The notes: a model not told the origin generated them from the sequence alone. A stretch of 44,932 bases of DNA from Micavibrio sp. (GCA_002699085.1 PAAR01000024.1:1-44932); one strand, 5' to 3'; numbered from the stretch's first letter, positions 1 through 8,901 are shown. A program made the numbers and translations.

Positions 1-2
1 AT

Positions 3-224
3 ATTTTAGGCCCTGAAATGGGCAATGTTTCTGAAGAAATATTAAAAAGTGCAGATTATGTTATTAAGATTCCAATGAAGTTTTGTGTGAATGTCGGGGT
101 GGCTGGTGCTATCGTGATGTATGACCGATTGCTCTCCTTAGGAAAGCATGGGCAGCGAGGCACAAGACCTGTTAAAGACGATCCGCATAAAGAAGGTTTG
201 CGTAAAATCGCTAAGAAAAAATAA
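3..224 (+). CDS. TrmH/SpoU-family RNA 2'-O-methyltransferase, C-terminal part
   Basis: The gene enters from the left edge in frame with position 3, so only about 73 C-terminal codons are visible. The fragment begins ILGPEMGNVSEEIL and continues with IPM..CVNVGVAGAIVMYDR. The first stretch resembles the GPE(x)G loop and the second the NVsvA/YdR segment that form the knotted S-adenosylmethionine site of SPOUT (TrmH/SpoU) 2'-O-ribose methyltransferases. The tail after residue 50 is basic (GKHGQRGTRP... ends in KKK), as often seen in RNA-binding ends. The substrate (a tRNA or rRNA position) cannot be told from this piece. It is followed 44 bases later by the IalB-like gene. Confidence 0.75.
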   Translation: MLGPEMGNVSEEILKSADYVIKIPMKFCVNVGVAGAIVMYDRLLSLGKHGQRGTRPVKDDPHKEGLRKIAKKK

Positions 225-268
225 GGATAACACTTGTCAAAGGGAGTCGGCGCAGCTAGCTTTTAAGA

Positions 269-790
269 ATGACATATCGTATTGGACTATTCTCTTTTGT
301 ATTTATATGGGCGGCTGTAATCGCTTTTTCAGCCATGGCAAGTGAACCACGTGTGCTTTCAGTGCATGGTGACTGGACAGCCTATGTTTTTGAGGAAAAC
401 GGCAATAAAGTTTGCTATATGGCGTCTCAGCCGATTAAGGCGGAAGGTAATTATTCAAAACGTGGCGATATTTTTGCGCTTATCACGCATCGTCCAGCTG
501 AAGATAGTCGAGATGTATTTAGCTATATTACGGGCTATAGCTACAAACCAAATAGCAATGTAACTGTTAATGTTAATGCAAAAAAATTCACGTTATTCAC
601 GCAGAATGATATGGCATGGACGGTAGATGATAAAACAGATCGTGACCTTGTTCAGGCGATCCGTGCAGGCAATAACATTATTGTCACAGGTGAATCATCA
701 CGTGGTACCAAAACTAAAGATACTTTTTCTCTTAAAGGGTCTTCAGCGGCGCATGACGCTATTTCACGTGAATGCGGTTTAACACCTTAA
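269..790 (+). CDS. Invasion-associated locus B (IalB) family periplasmic protein
   Basis: A 173-aa protein with an N-terminal signal peptide: a hydrophobic stretch at about residues 5-22, with a likely cut after AMA before SEPR. The mature part has HGDWTAY near residue 35, a VCY cysteine shortly after, ASQP, and a terminal cysteine in RECGLTP. This W..Y/C..SQP pattern is that of the IalB family, widespread as secreted or outer-membrane-associated proteins in alphaproteobacteria and named from a Bartonella erythrocyte-invasion locus. Family membership says nothing about pathogenicity here. Two cysteines could form a disulfide. The stop lies 12 bases from the end of the convergent LysE gene, with no clear terminator between them. 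Confidence 0.8.
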   Translation: MTYRIGLFSFVFIWAAVIAFSAMASEPRVLSVHGDWTAYVFEENGNKVCYMASQPIKAEGNYSKRGDIFALITHRPAEDSRDVFSYITGYSYKPNSNVTVNVNAKKFTLFTQNDMAWTVDDKTDRDLVQAIRAGNNIIVTGESSRGTKTKDTFSLKGSSAAHDAISRECGLTP

Positions 791-802
791 ATAATTAAAA
801 TC

Positions 803-1477
803 TTACATCGGTGAAATAAGGCCTGATTGCACAAGATCAGAGCGGATTAATATTGTCGCAAAGATGTAAATACCAATAGCTATAAGAGCGATTGATGTGC
901 CAATTTTTACCTTTTTTAAGATATCACGGTTAATAAAATTGCGAATGAACATCAGCGGTAAAATATATGAAAGTTGGACGATAACATCTGCTAATGTGAC
1001 TGTTAAATGGATATACGTAATATCCCAGAATGTGAAAGTTGTAAGGCCTATGAGCGCTGGAATAACAACTAAAATAAAGACAAGATCATAAGGGTTCGAA
1101 AGACAAAGAAGGCTGCCAGCAAAGAATGTTTGTATAAGATTCTTTTCTTTTAATTCTTTTTGTTGGGCTTCTGAGGCTGCTTCATATTGCCGGATGCTCT
1201 CGCCCAAGCCGTTAATACCAAGTGTGATAAAAATAACAGCGGCAGTCGCTTTAATAAAAATGAAGACCATGCCGAAACCGGTAGGTAGCATAGACAGTGT
1301 TAGTAAAAGCGCATAATAAGCCGCTGTTCTAACGATGACATAACCAGACCAGAAAGATAACATAGCTTTCCAACGGCCTTCGAGCGACATGCTGATAAAA
1401 GTCATCATGTAAGGCCCTGGTTTTATCATTAAGATAAGTGATGCGATAAATAGAGTGATAAAGCTTTGATAATCCAT
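803..1477 (-). CDS. LysE/RhtB-type amino-acid exporter, copy 2 of a tandem pair
   Basis: A 224-aa integral membrane protein with about six hydrophobic segments. It has the N-terminal LysE/RhtB family signature region (SLILMIKPGPYMMT, matching the conserved PGP after the first helix) and a central CLSNPYDLVF segment in place of the usual NPK. Members export amino acids or related small solutes through the inner membrane; the substrate here is unknown. It lies 11 bases downstream of a clearly related paralogue, with the same MIKPGPYMM, SFW(S/G)GY, LP(T/D)GFG.VFIF and SDLVQSGLIS motifs, so the two look like a tandem duplication in one transcription unit. Confidence 0.8.
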   Translation of the reverse strand: MDYQSFITLFIASLILMIKPGPYMMTFISMSLEGRWKAMLSFWSGYVIVRTAAYYALLLTLSMLPTGFGMVFIFIKATAAVIFITLGINGLGESIRQYEAASEAQQKELKEKNLIQTFFAGSLLCLSNPYDLVFILVVIPALIGLTTFTFWDITYIHLTVTLADVIVQLSYILPLMFIRNFINRDILKKVKIGTSIALIAIGIYIFATILIRSDLVQSGLISPM

Positions 1478-1488
1478 AAAAGTCCTTG

Positions 1489-2169
1489 TTAAGGTTGCAT
1501 CGCTGAGATGAGTCCTGATTGCACTAGGTCGGAGCGTAGCAATATTGTGCCGAAAATGTAAAGTCCTATAGCGATCAGTAAAAGTGAGCTACCAAATTTT
1601 ATTTTTTTCAAAAAATTTGGTGGGATTTTTTTGCTAAAAAATAATAAGGGTAGACAGTATCCGCCATTCACAATAACCCCAGCAAAGACACAAGTTAAGT
1701 ATATTGCCGTAATATCAATAAAGTTATAAGCGATGCCGCCGACAATGGAGGGGATTACGACAACAACCCAAATAATCTCATATGGATTAGAGACACATAG
1801 AAAAGCACCAGCCAAGGCAGATTTGATGACCGTGTTTTGATCGGCTTTTTGAACCAGTGCTTTGGTGTCTGTTTTATATTGCTCAATCGTTTCTTTTAAG
1901 CCCGTAAAGCCCATTATGATGAATAGTAGTGCAGCCGCACTTTTTAAAAAGATAAAGACAATGCCAAAACCATCGGGCAATAAAGAAAGCGTTGTAAGGA
2001 GTGTATAATAGAGTGCTGCGGCTACAATAAGATAGCCACCCCAAAAAGACAGCGCTGAACGCCATTTTCCTTCTGAGCATAATGAGATAAGGGCCATCAT
2101 ATAAGGACCAGGCTTTATCATCAAAACAAGTGCAGCGAAGAAAAGGGTAAGAAGAGAGTCTATTGTCAT
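1489..2169 (-). CDS. LysE/RhtB-type amino-acid exporter, copy 1 of a tandem pair
   Basis: A 226-aa membrane protein of the LysE/RhtB exporter family with about six hydrophobic helices and the MIKPGPYMMA motif after helix 1. The CVSNPYEIIW segment follows the loop between helices 3 and 4. The C-terminal LRSDLVQSGLIS is almost the same as in the downstream copy, showing shared ancestry. The ATG at 2167-2169 has no evident Shine-Dalgarno. The divergent neighbour is rlmN, with 121 bases between start codons. The transported solute cannot be deduced. Confidence 0.8.
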   Translation of the reverse strand: MTIDSLLTLFFAALVLMIKPGPYMMALISLCSEGKWRSALSFWGGYLIVAAALYYTLLTTLSLLPDGFGIVFIFLKSAAALLFIIMGFTGLKETIEQYKTDTKALVQKADQNTVIKSALAGAFLCVSNPYEIIWVVVVIPSIVGGIAYNFIDITAIYLTCVFAGVIVNGGYCLPLLFFSKKIPPNFLKKIKFGSSLLLIAIGLYIFGTILLRSDLVQSGLISAMQP

Positions 2170-2253
2170 GGTTATTTTTATGTCTTTTTATCAATTGCAG
2201 CAAGATATTTTTCTCTTTCTTAATTTTGCCTTAAAGAAGCCTTTTTATATTTC

Positions 2254-2282
2254 TTGCCCTTTCGTGGCTAGTTCTTTATAAA
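2254..2282 (+). promoter_or_regulatory. Probable sigma-70 promoter of rlmN (leaderless geometry)
   Basis: TTGCCC at 2254-2259 and TATAAA at 2277-2282 are separated by exactly 17 bases. The -10 box ends 8 bases before the rlmN ATG at 2291, so transcription would begin at or within a base or two of the start codon. No Shine-Dalgarno precedes that ATG, which fits a leaderless mRNA. The boxes are seen; the start site is inferred. Confidence 0.55.
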
Positions 2283-2290
2283 CCGCCCTT

Positions 2291-3412
2291 ATGAGTATTA
2301 GTGCCCATAGCGAGAAGTTCGCAGCCCCTACACTGGACACAGGCAAGAAACCTTTGATCGGTCTCGATCGAGAAGAGATTTGCACGGCTGTAGAAGAGGC
2401 TGGATTAGCCAAATTCCGCGGGAAACAGATATATCATTGGATTTACCAAAAAGGCGCTAAAAGCTTTGAGGAGATGGCTAATCTGGGCAAAGCCGATATT
2501 CAAAAACTAGAAGACAGTTTTACAATTGCTCGTCCGAAGATCGTAACAGATCAGAAATCACAAGATGGTACGCATAAATGGTTGCTTTCAATGGCTGATG
2601 GCCAGCAAATTGAAGCAGTGTTTATCCCTGAAGAAGACCGTGGTGCACTATGTGTATCCTCACAAGTCGGTTGTACATTAACCTGCAAATTTTGTCATAC
2701 AGGGACACAGCCTTTGGTGCGTAATTTAGGTTCAAGAGAGATCTTGTCGCAAATTATGCATACAAGAGATTATTTGAATGAATGGCCGTCTTCTGCGCCT
2801 GAGAAACGCCTATTTACGAATATTGTAATGATGGGAATGGGGGAGCCTTTATACAACTATCAAAATGTCGCAAAGGCTCTAAAAATTGCCATGGATGGCG
2901 AAGGTTTGTCTATTGGTCGTCGTAAAATTACACTCTCAACATCGGGCGTTATCCCTGAAATATATAAATGCGGTGAAGAATTGGGCGTTAATTTAGCGAT
3001 CTCGCTACACGCAGTAACCAATGAACTGCGTTCACAAATTATGCCGATTAATAATAAATATCCTTTAGAAGAGCTATTAAAGGCATGCAGAGAATACCCA
3101 GCTGCCTCAGCTTCTCGTAAAATCACCTTCGAATATGTTATGCTTAAAGGGGTCAATGACACAATGGCGGATGCACGCCAATTGGTAAGGATTTTAAGGG
3201 GGATTCATGCCAAAGTTAATCTTATTCCGTTCAATGATTGGCCAGATAGTGGCTTTGAATGCTCGGACTTGTCCACAATTAAGAATTTTGCAAAAGTCTT
3301 GGAGGAAGCGGGTTTTGAGAGCCCGATGCGTAAACCGAGAGGAAGAGATATACTTGCCGCATGTGGGCAGTTGAAATCTGCTTCAAAACGTGCAAAAAAG
3401 AGGGTAGAATAA
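2291..3412 (+). CDS. rlmN: Dual-specificity 23S rRNA/tRNA adenine-C2 methyltransferase RlmN
   Basis: A 373-aa radical-SAM enzyme. The CxxxCxxC cluster ligands are C128, C132 and C135 in GCTLTCKFCHTG. The two further cysteines needed for methyl transfer appear as C121 (LCVSSQVGC) and the cysteine of DILAACGQL near the C-terminus. MMGMGEPLYNY, the family's GMGEP motif, and the STSGVIPEI and ISLHAVTNELR segments also match. RlmN methylates C2 of A2503 in 23S rRNA and A37 in some tRNAs, affecting translational accuracy. Length is normal for the family. The start at 2291 is supported by a well-spaced promoter just upstream; no Shine-Dalgarno is present. It is the first gene of a rightward stretch with two M23 peptidases. 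Confidence 0.95.
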   Translation: MSISAHSEKFAAPTLDTGKKPLIGLDREEICTAVEEAGLAKFRGKQIYHWIYQKGAKSFEEMANLGKADIQKLEDSFTIARPKIVTDQKSQDGTHKWLLSMADGQQIEAVFIPEEDRGALCVSSQVGCTLTCKFCHTGTQPLVRNLGSREILSQIMHTRDYLNEWPSSAPEKRLFTNIVMMGMGEPLYNYQNVAKALKIAMDGEGLSIGRRKITLSTSGVIPEIYKCGEELGVNLAISLHAVTNELRSQIMPINNKYPLEELLKACREYPAASASRKITFEYVMLKGVNDTMADARQLVRILRGIHAKVNLIPFNDWPDSGFECSDLSTIKNFAKVLEEAGFESPMRKPRGRDILAACGQLKSASKRAKKRVE

Positions 3413-3501
3413 AAATGTGTTATACTAATGAACGTAACGGTAACAAAAATTCTCACGGTTCTTTAGGTGAGAGAGGGTAATTCAAAAATACTGCATTCCG
3501 C

Positions 3502-4983
3502 ATGAAAAATATTCCAAATATCATTCATAGCGCCCAGCTTTTCACTTTTGGGAAACTGTGCGGCCTTAGAAATAGGCATTTCTTCACAAAAACTGGCTTT
3601 TTGCGCTTGCGCGTGCTTTCTGTCATAACAGTTTCAAGCCTATTTATGCTGGGGCTCGCTTTTAATTTTGCGCCAGAGTATAGCTTGCTTGCAAAGGCGC
3701 ATCAGGATGAGAGCATGATTGCGCTCAGCAATGAAAATGACAAAATGAAAACGGCTATTGCTGAGATTGATGATGCCGTTAAAAATGATGAATTGGGTGT
3801 TGATAAAGTTAAATTAGCCAGTCTTGTGTCTATTCCTCTGCCTAAACCTGCGGAGCGTGTTTTTACTGTTAAAAGTGGTGACAGCTTAAGTGGCATTCTT
3901 GAACGTGCGTCTGTATCAAAGGCAGAAGCTTATGAGATTGTTCAAGCGATTAAAGCTAAATTTGACCCACGTGGCATGAAGGTAGGCCAAAAAATTATCA
4001 TTGATACGGAAGTCAAAAATGGCCAGACGATCTTTAAAGACATGTCTGTGCAGAAAAGCCAATTAGACTATGTGAAACTTTCTAAGCAGAGCGATGCAAA
4101 TTATAATGTTCAATCTTTGCAGCGTAAGTTTACAGTTGAAACAGGCTATGCGAACGCCACTATTGATGAGAATAAATCGTCGCTTTATTTGGCTTTAAAA
4201 GCACAAAATGTTCCGAATGAAATTATCGCACAAATGATTAAGAGTTATTCTTGGGATGTCGATTTCCAGCGGGGTATTCATAAGGGCGATAAAATTGAAA
4301 TTTTATACGAGAAAAGTGTTTTAGGTAATGGCGATCACGTCACGGGCCGTGGCAAAATGTTATATGCACAACTTGTCTCTGGGGGCGTGGCATTGCCTAT
4401 GTACCGCTATGAAAAAGAATCAGGTTGGCATGATTTCTATAATGGTGAAGGCCGCTCTATTCGTAAGGCATTGTTAAGTACACCTGTTGATGGTGCGCGT
4501 ATCTCGTCAGGCTTTGGTAGTAGAGAGCATCCCGTTCTTGGTTATACAAAGATGCATAAAGGTATAGATTTTGCGGCAGCTAGAGGCACACCTATATATG
4601 CGGCGGGTGACGGTGTTATTCAGCGTGCTAATTGGTTCTCAAGCTATGGTCGCTATGTGAAAATTCGTCATAATGGTGAGCTTTCTACAGCTTATGCGCA
4701 TATGAATGGTTTTGCTAAAGGCATTGTTGCGGGCAAACGTGTAAAACAAGGTCAAGTAATCGGGTATATCGGGACCTCTGGTCGTTCAACAGGACCACAT
4801 CTACACTATGAAGTTCTTCAAAATGGCCGCCAAGTTAATCCTAATTCGCTCAAATTACCAACAGGTGAAAAGCTTACTGGTGATGCATTGCAGGCTTTCA
4901 TGCGTGAGAAAGCTAAGATTGATAGTCTAAGAAAGAAAATTCAACGTGCGGATAAAGAGCGTATAGCCCTTCTTTCTCAATAA
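3502..4983 (+). CDS. LysM plus M23-family peptidoglycan endopeptidase, membrane anchored
   Basis: A 493-aa protein. A basic N-terminus precedes one hydrophobic segment at about residues 37-56, which is a signal anchor rather than a clear cleavable signal. A LysM/OapA-like region follows at about residues 119-170 (FTVKSGDSLSGIL). The C-terminal third is an M23 LytM-type zinc peptidase with H352 and D356 in MHKGIDFA and H433 and H435 in GPHLHYEV, so the metal-binding and catalytic residues are intact. Such enzymes cut peptide cross-links in the periplasm during growth or division. A lysine-rich coil ends the protein. A paralogue follows 67 bases downstream. The ATG has no obvious Shine-Dalgarno; a weak 6-bp hairpin (3451-3472) sits in the leader. 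Confidence 0.88.
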   Translation: MKNIPNIIHSAQLFTFGKLCGLRNRHFFTKTGFLRLRVLSVITVSSLFMLGLAFNFAPEYSLLAKAHQDESMIALSNENDKMKTAIAEIDDAVKNDELGVDKVKLASLVSIPLPKPAERVFTVKSGDSLSGILERASVSKAEAYEIVQAIKAKFDPRGMKVGQKIIIDTEVKNGQTIFKDMSVQKSQLDYVKLSKQSDANYNVQSLQRKFTVETGYANATIDENKSSLYLALKAQNVPNEIIAQMIKSYSWDVDFQRGIHKGDKIEILYEKSVLGNGDHVTGRGKMLYAQLVSGGVALPMYRYEKESGWHDFYNGEGRSIRKALLSTPVDGARISSGFGSREHPVLGYTKMHKGIDFAAARGTPIYAAGDGVIQRANWFSSYGRYVKIRHNGELSTAYAHMNGFAKGIVAGKRVKQGQVIGYIGTSGRSTGPHLHYEVLQNGRQVNPNSLKLPTGEKLTGDALQAFMREKAKIDSLRKKIQRADKERIALLSQ

Positions 4984-5012
4984 CATCTTGTTTCTTTTTC
5001 CATATTGTGTAA

Positions 5013-5035
5013 TGTATTTTTAAAAGAAAAATACA
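5013..5035 (+). repeat. Perfect AT-rich inverted repeat between the two M23 genes
   Basis: TGTATTTTT at 5013-5021 and AAAAATACA at 5027-5035 are perfect 9-base complements around AAAAG. No run of T follows on the plus strand, so it is a poor terminator. It lies 15 bases before the second M23 start and could be an operator or a weak RNA hairpin. Confidence 0.4.
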
Positions 5036-5050
5036 GGGATATGAGTATTC

Positions 5051-6406
5051 ATGCATAAATATCAATTGCATATTGCGGTGACCGCAGCTTTCTGCTTGGC
5101 GGCGTTATCATCAGATCAAATGTATTCAGATGAATTAGAACAGGTACTGCCACTAATTGAGATCTCTACAGATCCGTTGGAAGAGCCTGTTGCTAAACCT
5201 GTAATGTCTCAAGCTGCAGAGGAGGTTGTTGAGCCTGTTATAACGACGGTGGAGAAAAGTTTTTCAAAGACAGATAATGGATTAACTTCTTTTTTCGCTG
5301 AGTACGATATTCCCTATGCCGATATTTTATCAATGGATCGGGCGATCAAATTAGTCGAAAAGGCAGGGTTTAAAGCAGGTGATACACTGACTTTTTCATT
5401 ACAAGATAGTATTGTCACGCAATTAAGCTGGTATAGAGATGCCAAGACTATAATACAAGTAACACGTCAAGAAGATGGCCAATATGAAGCTAAGAATGTT
5501 GGGCCTGAACCTTTAAGAAAGACATTTATTGTTGATTCAGTAATTGAAACAAATTTCTATGCCGCTCTTAAAAATGATAATCAGCCCGATGAAGTTATTT
5601 ATGAGATGGCGGATATTTTAGGAAAGGTCGTAGGCTTTACGTCTGATATTCATAAAGGTAATCGGTTTCAGGGAGAATTAGTGTGTGATTTATATGCGCC
5701 ATCCAACTATTTTCCTGAGGGCTCAGTAGAAAATTGCGATCTATCATATGCCAAAGCTTCAATTGGATATGGTGAACCTTCTGTAAAAGAAATGTTTCGT
5801 TACGTGATTGGTGATGAGATTGCGTATCTCAATGAAAAAGGAGAAGCCGCAGGTAATCTTTTAATGAAAACGCCGATTAATGGTGCACGCTTATCGTCAA
5901 ATTTTGGATCACGCCGTCACCCGATTTCTGGATATACTAGAATGCATAAAGGGACAGATTTTGCAGCACCTACAGGAACGCCTATTTATGCGGCTGGCAA
6001 TGGCACGGTACTAAGAGCAAGTCGTTATGGCACTTTTGGCAATTATGTACGTATTAAACATGCGAATGGGTATGAAACTGCTTATGCGCATATGCAAGGC
6101 TTTGCAACAAAACGTGGTGCTTATGTGCGCCAAGGCGATATTATTGGCTATGTAGGTTCTACAGGCGCTTCAACAGGACCTCATTTGCATTTTGAAGTTT
6201 ATTTAAACGGCAAGGCTGTTAATTCTCAAACCCTTAAAATGCCCCCAGTCGTAAAATTAGAGGGAACAGTGCTGGAAGCATATCAAGGTGAATATGTTGT
6301 GACAGTGCGATCAGATTTCGCCAATGCGTTAGCAAGGAAACGTTGGGATAGTCTTCAATCTTGGGCGGCTAGAGGTTTTAATGCTTTAACGCAAGGACCT
6401 TCATAA
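5051..6406 (+). CDS. M23-family peptidoglycan endopeptidase, second copy
   Basis: A 451-aa exported protein with a short N-terminal hydrophobic segment (residues 5-19), then an acidic Pro/Val-rich stretch (about 30-75) and a central region related to that of the upstream peptidase. The C-terminal M23 domain carries H299 and D303 in MHKGTDFA and H378 and H380 in GPHLHFEV, all expected zinc or catalytic residues. Compared with its neighbour it lacks a recognisable LysM motif, so it probably differs in how it meets peptidoglycan. The start is fixed because the alternative ATG ten bases upstream hits a stop after five codons. Its last 29 bases overlap the convergent SURF1 gene. Confidence 0.85.
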   Translation: MHKYQLHIAVTAAFCLAALSSDQMYSDELEQVLPLIEISTDPLEEPVAKPVMSQAAEEVVEPVITTVEKSFSKTDNGLTSFFAEYDIPYADILSMDRAIKLVEKAGFKAGDTLTFSLQDSIVTQLSWYRDAKTIIQVTRQEDGQYEAKNVGPEPLRKTFIVDSVIETNFYAALKNDNQPDEVIYEMADILGKVVGFTSDIHKGNRFQGELVCDLYAPSNYFPEGSVENCDLSYAKASIGYGEPSVKEMFRYVIGDEIAYLNEKGEAAGNLLMKTPINGARLSSNFGSRRHPISGYTRMHKGTDFAAPTGTPIYAAGNGTVLRASRYGTFGNYVRIKHANGYETAYAHMQGFATKRGAYVRQGDIIGYVGSTGASTGPHLHFEVYLNGKAVNSQTLKMPPVVKLEGTVLEAYQGEYVVTVRSDFANALARKRWDSLQSWAARGFNALTQGPS

Positions 6407-7052
6407 GGCCAATGATAAATAGAATAAACGCAAGCACAAACCAGAAAATCGCATATTGCAGGTGGTCATTATTTAGTTGTGGTTGTTCACCAACGGGGTA
6501 GGGTGCTTCAGAGATATCTGTTGTTTCAGGAATTTGCCAAGCAATAAAGGGCAAAACGGTCTGCATGTTAAAGGCTGTCTCAAAAGCAGCGATTTCCTCC
6601 CAGTAAAAAGCATCATTTTCTAAATCATTATCTGGAATAAATAGATTACTCTTTTTTGACGGCCTTAGAATAGCTTCAAACGCCCCTTTAGGATGTGGGT
6701 ATGACGTCATATCGCCAACCCAGCCACGATTAACAAAGACGATGCCTTGGCTTGTTTTTAAAGGGCTAATAAGGTGATAGCCAATTTTCTCGTGGTAGGT
6801 TTTGCTTTTGATGAAGATATCCTTTTCAATCCAAGTGCCCTGCAAGCGTATTTTATCAAAGGCATTGTATTTCTTTTGGGCATCATAATTATCTGCTGTT
6901 TGGGCATAAGCTGTATTAAGCGTGGTGATAAGATTTTGTTTCCAGCTTAATCTTTGCAATTGCCATACACCTAGAGCTATAAGTACGGCAATGGCTGCTG
7001 CAAGGCATATCATTAGTGTCCAGGGGAGCGCTTCTTTAGTCACCGTTTTCAT
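6378..7052 (-). CDS. SURF1-family cytochrome oxidase assembly protein
   Basis: A 224-aa membrane protein with one hydrophobic helix near the N-terminus (about 12-32) and one near the C-terminus (about 200-220), flanking a periplasmic domain: the standard SURF1 layout. GVWQLQRLSWK after helix 1 and VFVNRGWVG in the middle are family motifs. SURF1 proteins help insert heme a into subunit I of aa3-type cytochrome c oxidase at the inner membrane. It is the last gene of the oxidase assembly run here and overlaps the DUF983 gene by 17 bases, which suggests translational coupling. Its 3' end overlaps the convergent M23 gene. Confidence 0.88.
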   Translation of the reverse strand: MKTVTKEALPWTLMICLAAAIAVLIALGVWQLQRLSWKQNLITTLNTAYAQTADNYDAQKKYNAFDKIRLQGTWIEKDIFIKSKTYHEKIGYHLISPLKTSQGIVFVNRGWVGDMTSYPHPKGAFEAILRPSKKSNLFIPDNDLENDAFYWEEIAAFETAFNMQTVLPFIAWQIPETTDISEAPYPVGEQPQLNNDHLQYAIFWFVLAFILFIIGLMKVLALKH

Positions 7053-7419
7053 TTTTATCCCAATCTTCCCGTCTATGCATATATTGTAGACCGATTGTGA
7101 GGGCTTTAGAAGGCTTTAATAGGCCGATACTTAATCCAAGTATTACAACAGACCAAATAATTGTATGAAGCCATAAAGGCCAATGATAAAGGCTGTCAAT
7201 TAGCAGCACGAATGGGATAACAGAAAATCCTAGAATGAAGCTTAGGAAAACAGCGGGGCCATCACCACTATCATGGCTTGCCCATGCAAAACCGCATGAA
7301 GGACATTGTTCGACAGTTTCTAATGACCATGTACTTTTAAACAAAGGTGCTTTATCACAGCGCACGCATTTTTGTTTGAGTGCAATGTGAAGCAGTTTCT
7401 TGATATAGGGTGATATCAT
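7036..7419 (-). CDS. DUF983 small membrane protein of the oxidase operon
   Basis: A 127-aa protein with an N-terminal four-cysteine zinc-ribbon-like region (CVRCDKAPLF...CPSCGFAW) and two hydrophobic helices behind it (about 55-75 and 82-100). DUF983 genes are typically found between subunit III and SURF1 in alphaproteobacterial cytochrome c oxidase clusters, as here. The biochemical role is not established; the cysteines suggest metal handling or structural zinc. It starts 8 bases after the ctaE stop and overlaps SURF1. Confidence 0.82.
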   Translation of the reverse strand: MISPYIKKLLHIALKQKCVRCDKAPLFKSTWSLETVEQCPSCGFAWASHDSGDGPAVFLSFILGFSVIPFVLLIDSLYHWPLWLHTIIWSVVILGLSIGLLKPSKALTIGLQYMHRREDWDKNENGD

Positions 7420-7427
7420 CTCATTAA

Positions 7428-8282
7428 TTAATGGTTGGCGACAGCTTCAACGCCAGAGCCTGCACCCCACCAATAAACGGCAACAAAAAGGAATAGCCAT
7501 ACCACGTCAACGAAGTGCCAATACCAAGCTGCAGCTTCGAAACCGAAATGGCTTTCTTTTGTGAAATGGCCTTTTTTCGCACGGAAATATGAAACGAGTA
7601 AGAACGTCGCTCCGATGAGAACGTGGAAGCCGTGAAAACCTGTCGCCATGAAGAATGTTGATGGATAAATACCATCAGTGAATCCAAAGCTAGCGTGGTG
7701 GTATTCAAAGGCTTGAAAACCTAAGAAAAAGAACCCTAAGCCAGCAGCAGCGGCAATACCTTGTCTAAATGATTTTTGGTCACCTTCCAAAATGGCGTGG
7801 TGTGCCCATGTAACGGCGCAGCCTGATAGAAGCAGAATCATTGTCATCATAAAGGGTAAGCCAAAGGCGGGAACGGTCTCAATGCCCGCAGGTGGCCAAA
7901 TACCACCTTTAGGGAAGAGGGCAGAGTTAAAAAAGGCCCAGAAGAATGCCACAAAGAACATTACTTCAGAAAGGATGAATAGAAGCATACCATAGCGCAG
8001 CCCAATTTTTACGATAGAGCTATGTGCTTTTTCAGTGACGGCTTCTTTTACAACGTCTTTCCACCAGAAAAACATACAAAGAATAACAGCGGCTAGGCCT
8101 GCATAGACACCTTTCATACCAACTTCAAATTCGCCGAATTTGACTTCATGGGCATACATAATAACACCTGTAGCAAACAGGCCACCTGCGAAGGCCGAAA
8201 CAAGTGGCCATATACTTGGATTGACCAAATGAAACGGATGAGGTTTACCTGTTGTACCAAATTCTTGTGTATGCTCGCTCAT
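7428..8282 (-). CDS. ctaE: Cytochrome c oxidase subunit III
   Basis: A 284-aa protein with seven hydrophobic helices, the expected number and length for subunit III of aa3-type oxidases. Recognisable segments include HPFHLVNPSIWP at the start, LSEVMFFVAFFWAFF in the middle, TGFHGFHVLIG, and WYWHFVDVVWLFLF near the end, with the conserved histidines and glutamates that line the lipid cleft. Subunit III stabilises the catalytic core and proton uptake in the inner membrane. Subunits I and II and heme O synthase are not in the window, so the locus is either split or continues elsewhere. It lies 49 bases downstream of ctaG. Confidence 0.95.
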   Translation of the reverse strand: MSEHTQEFGTTGKPHPFHLVNPSIWPLVSAFAGGLFATGVIMYAHEVKFGEFEVGMKGVYAGLAAVILCMFFWWKDVVKEAVTEKAHSSIVKIGLRYGMLLFILSEVMFFVAFFWAFFNSALFPKGGIWPPAGIETVPAFGLPFMMTMILLLSGCAVTWAHHAILEGDQKSFRQGIAAAAGLGFFFLGFQAFEYHHASFGFTDGIYPSTFFMATGFHGFHVLIGATFLLVSYFRAKKGHFTKESHFGFEAAAWYWHFVDVVWLFLFVAVYWWGAGSGVEAVANH

Positions 8283-8331
8283 ATGATTTTCTTTATATTA
8301 TAGGTTAATTAAAAATAGTGCTGCCATCATG

Positions 8332-8901
8332 TTATAGGTCATCAATCGCTTTTTCAAGATCCTGACTGTCTGATTTGAAAAAAGTATAGGATAGCGTAAT
8401 TGTTGTTAAATCATGCATATCGGGATCGTTATTTATTGCAGGATCTATATAGAAAATGACAGGTAGGTTTGCCCGTTGTTGAGGGTTCAGTATTTGCCGT
8501 CCAAAACAAAAACACTCTGTTTTGTGAAAGTATTTGCCAACTTTATTAGGGGTCACATTATAAATAGCAGTCCCTACCATATCTTTATCGCTAGGATTAT
8601 AGGCTTTAAAATTGACAAGCATGTCTTGCCCTATACGTACTTTTACAGAGCGTTGTTCAGCGTTAAATTGCCACGGCATATCTTTGGCGGTACTTGTAAC
8701 AAAATTGACTTTCATTACACGGTCAAGAATTTGGTCGGGCAGTACTGTGGACGTTTGTGGTGTGCCGCCAAATCCAGTTACTTTGCAAAACATGCTGTAT
8801 AAAGGAACGGCAGCAAAAGACAGTCCGATCATTAGAATAACTGTACCTAAAACGGTAAGTGCTATTCTGGCATTTTTTGCCTTTAGGTCATTTTGTTTCA
8901 T
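8332..8901 (-). CDS. ctaG: Cytochrome c oxidase assembly protein CtaG/Cox11 (Cu(B) delivery)
   Basis: A 189-aa protein with a single N-terminal helix (about 11-33) and a periplasmic Cox11 domain. The copper-binding pair is present in HKTECFCFGRQ, and PVIFYIDP and ITLSYTFF are family hallmarks. It inserts copper into the Cu(B) site of oxidase subunit I. The FC.VTGFGG segment after the helix also matches Cox11. The neighbours (CoxF-like peptide and Pro-rich protein upstream, ctaE downstream) place it in the oxidase cluster. The ATG has no evident Shine-Dalgarno. Confidence 0.93.
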   Translation of the reverse strand: MKQNDLKAKNARIALTVLGTVILMIGLSFAAVPLYSMFCKVTGFGGTPQTSTVLPDQILDRVMKVNFVTSTAKDMPWQFNAEQRSVKVRIGQDMLVNFKAYNPSDKDMVGTAIYNVTPNKVGKYFHKTECFCFGRQILNPQQRANLPVIFYIDPAINNDPDMHDLTTITLSYTFFKSDSQDLEKAIDDL

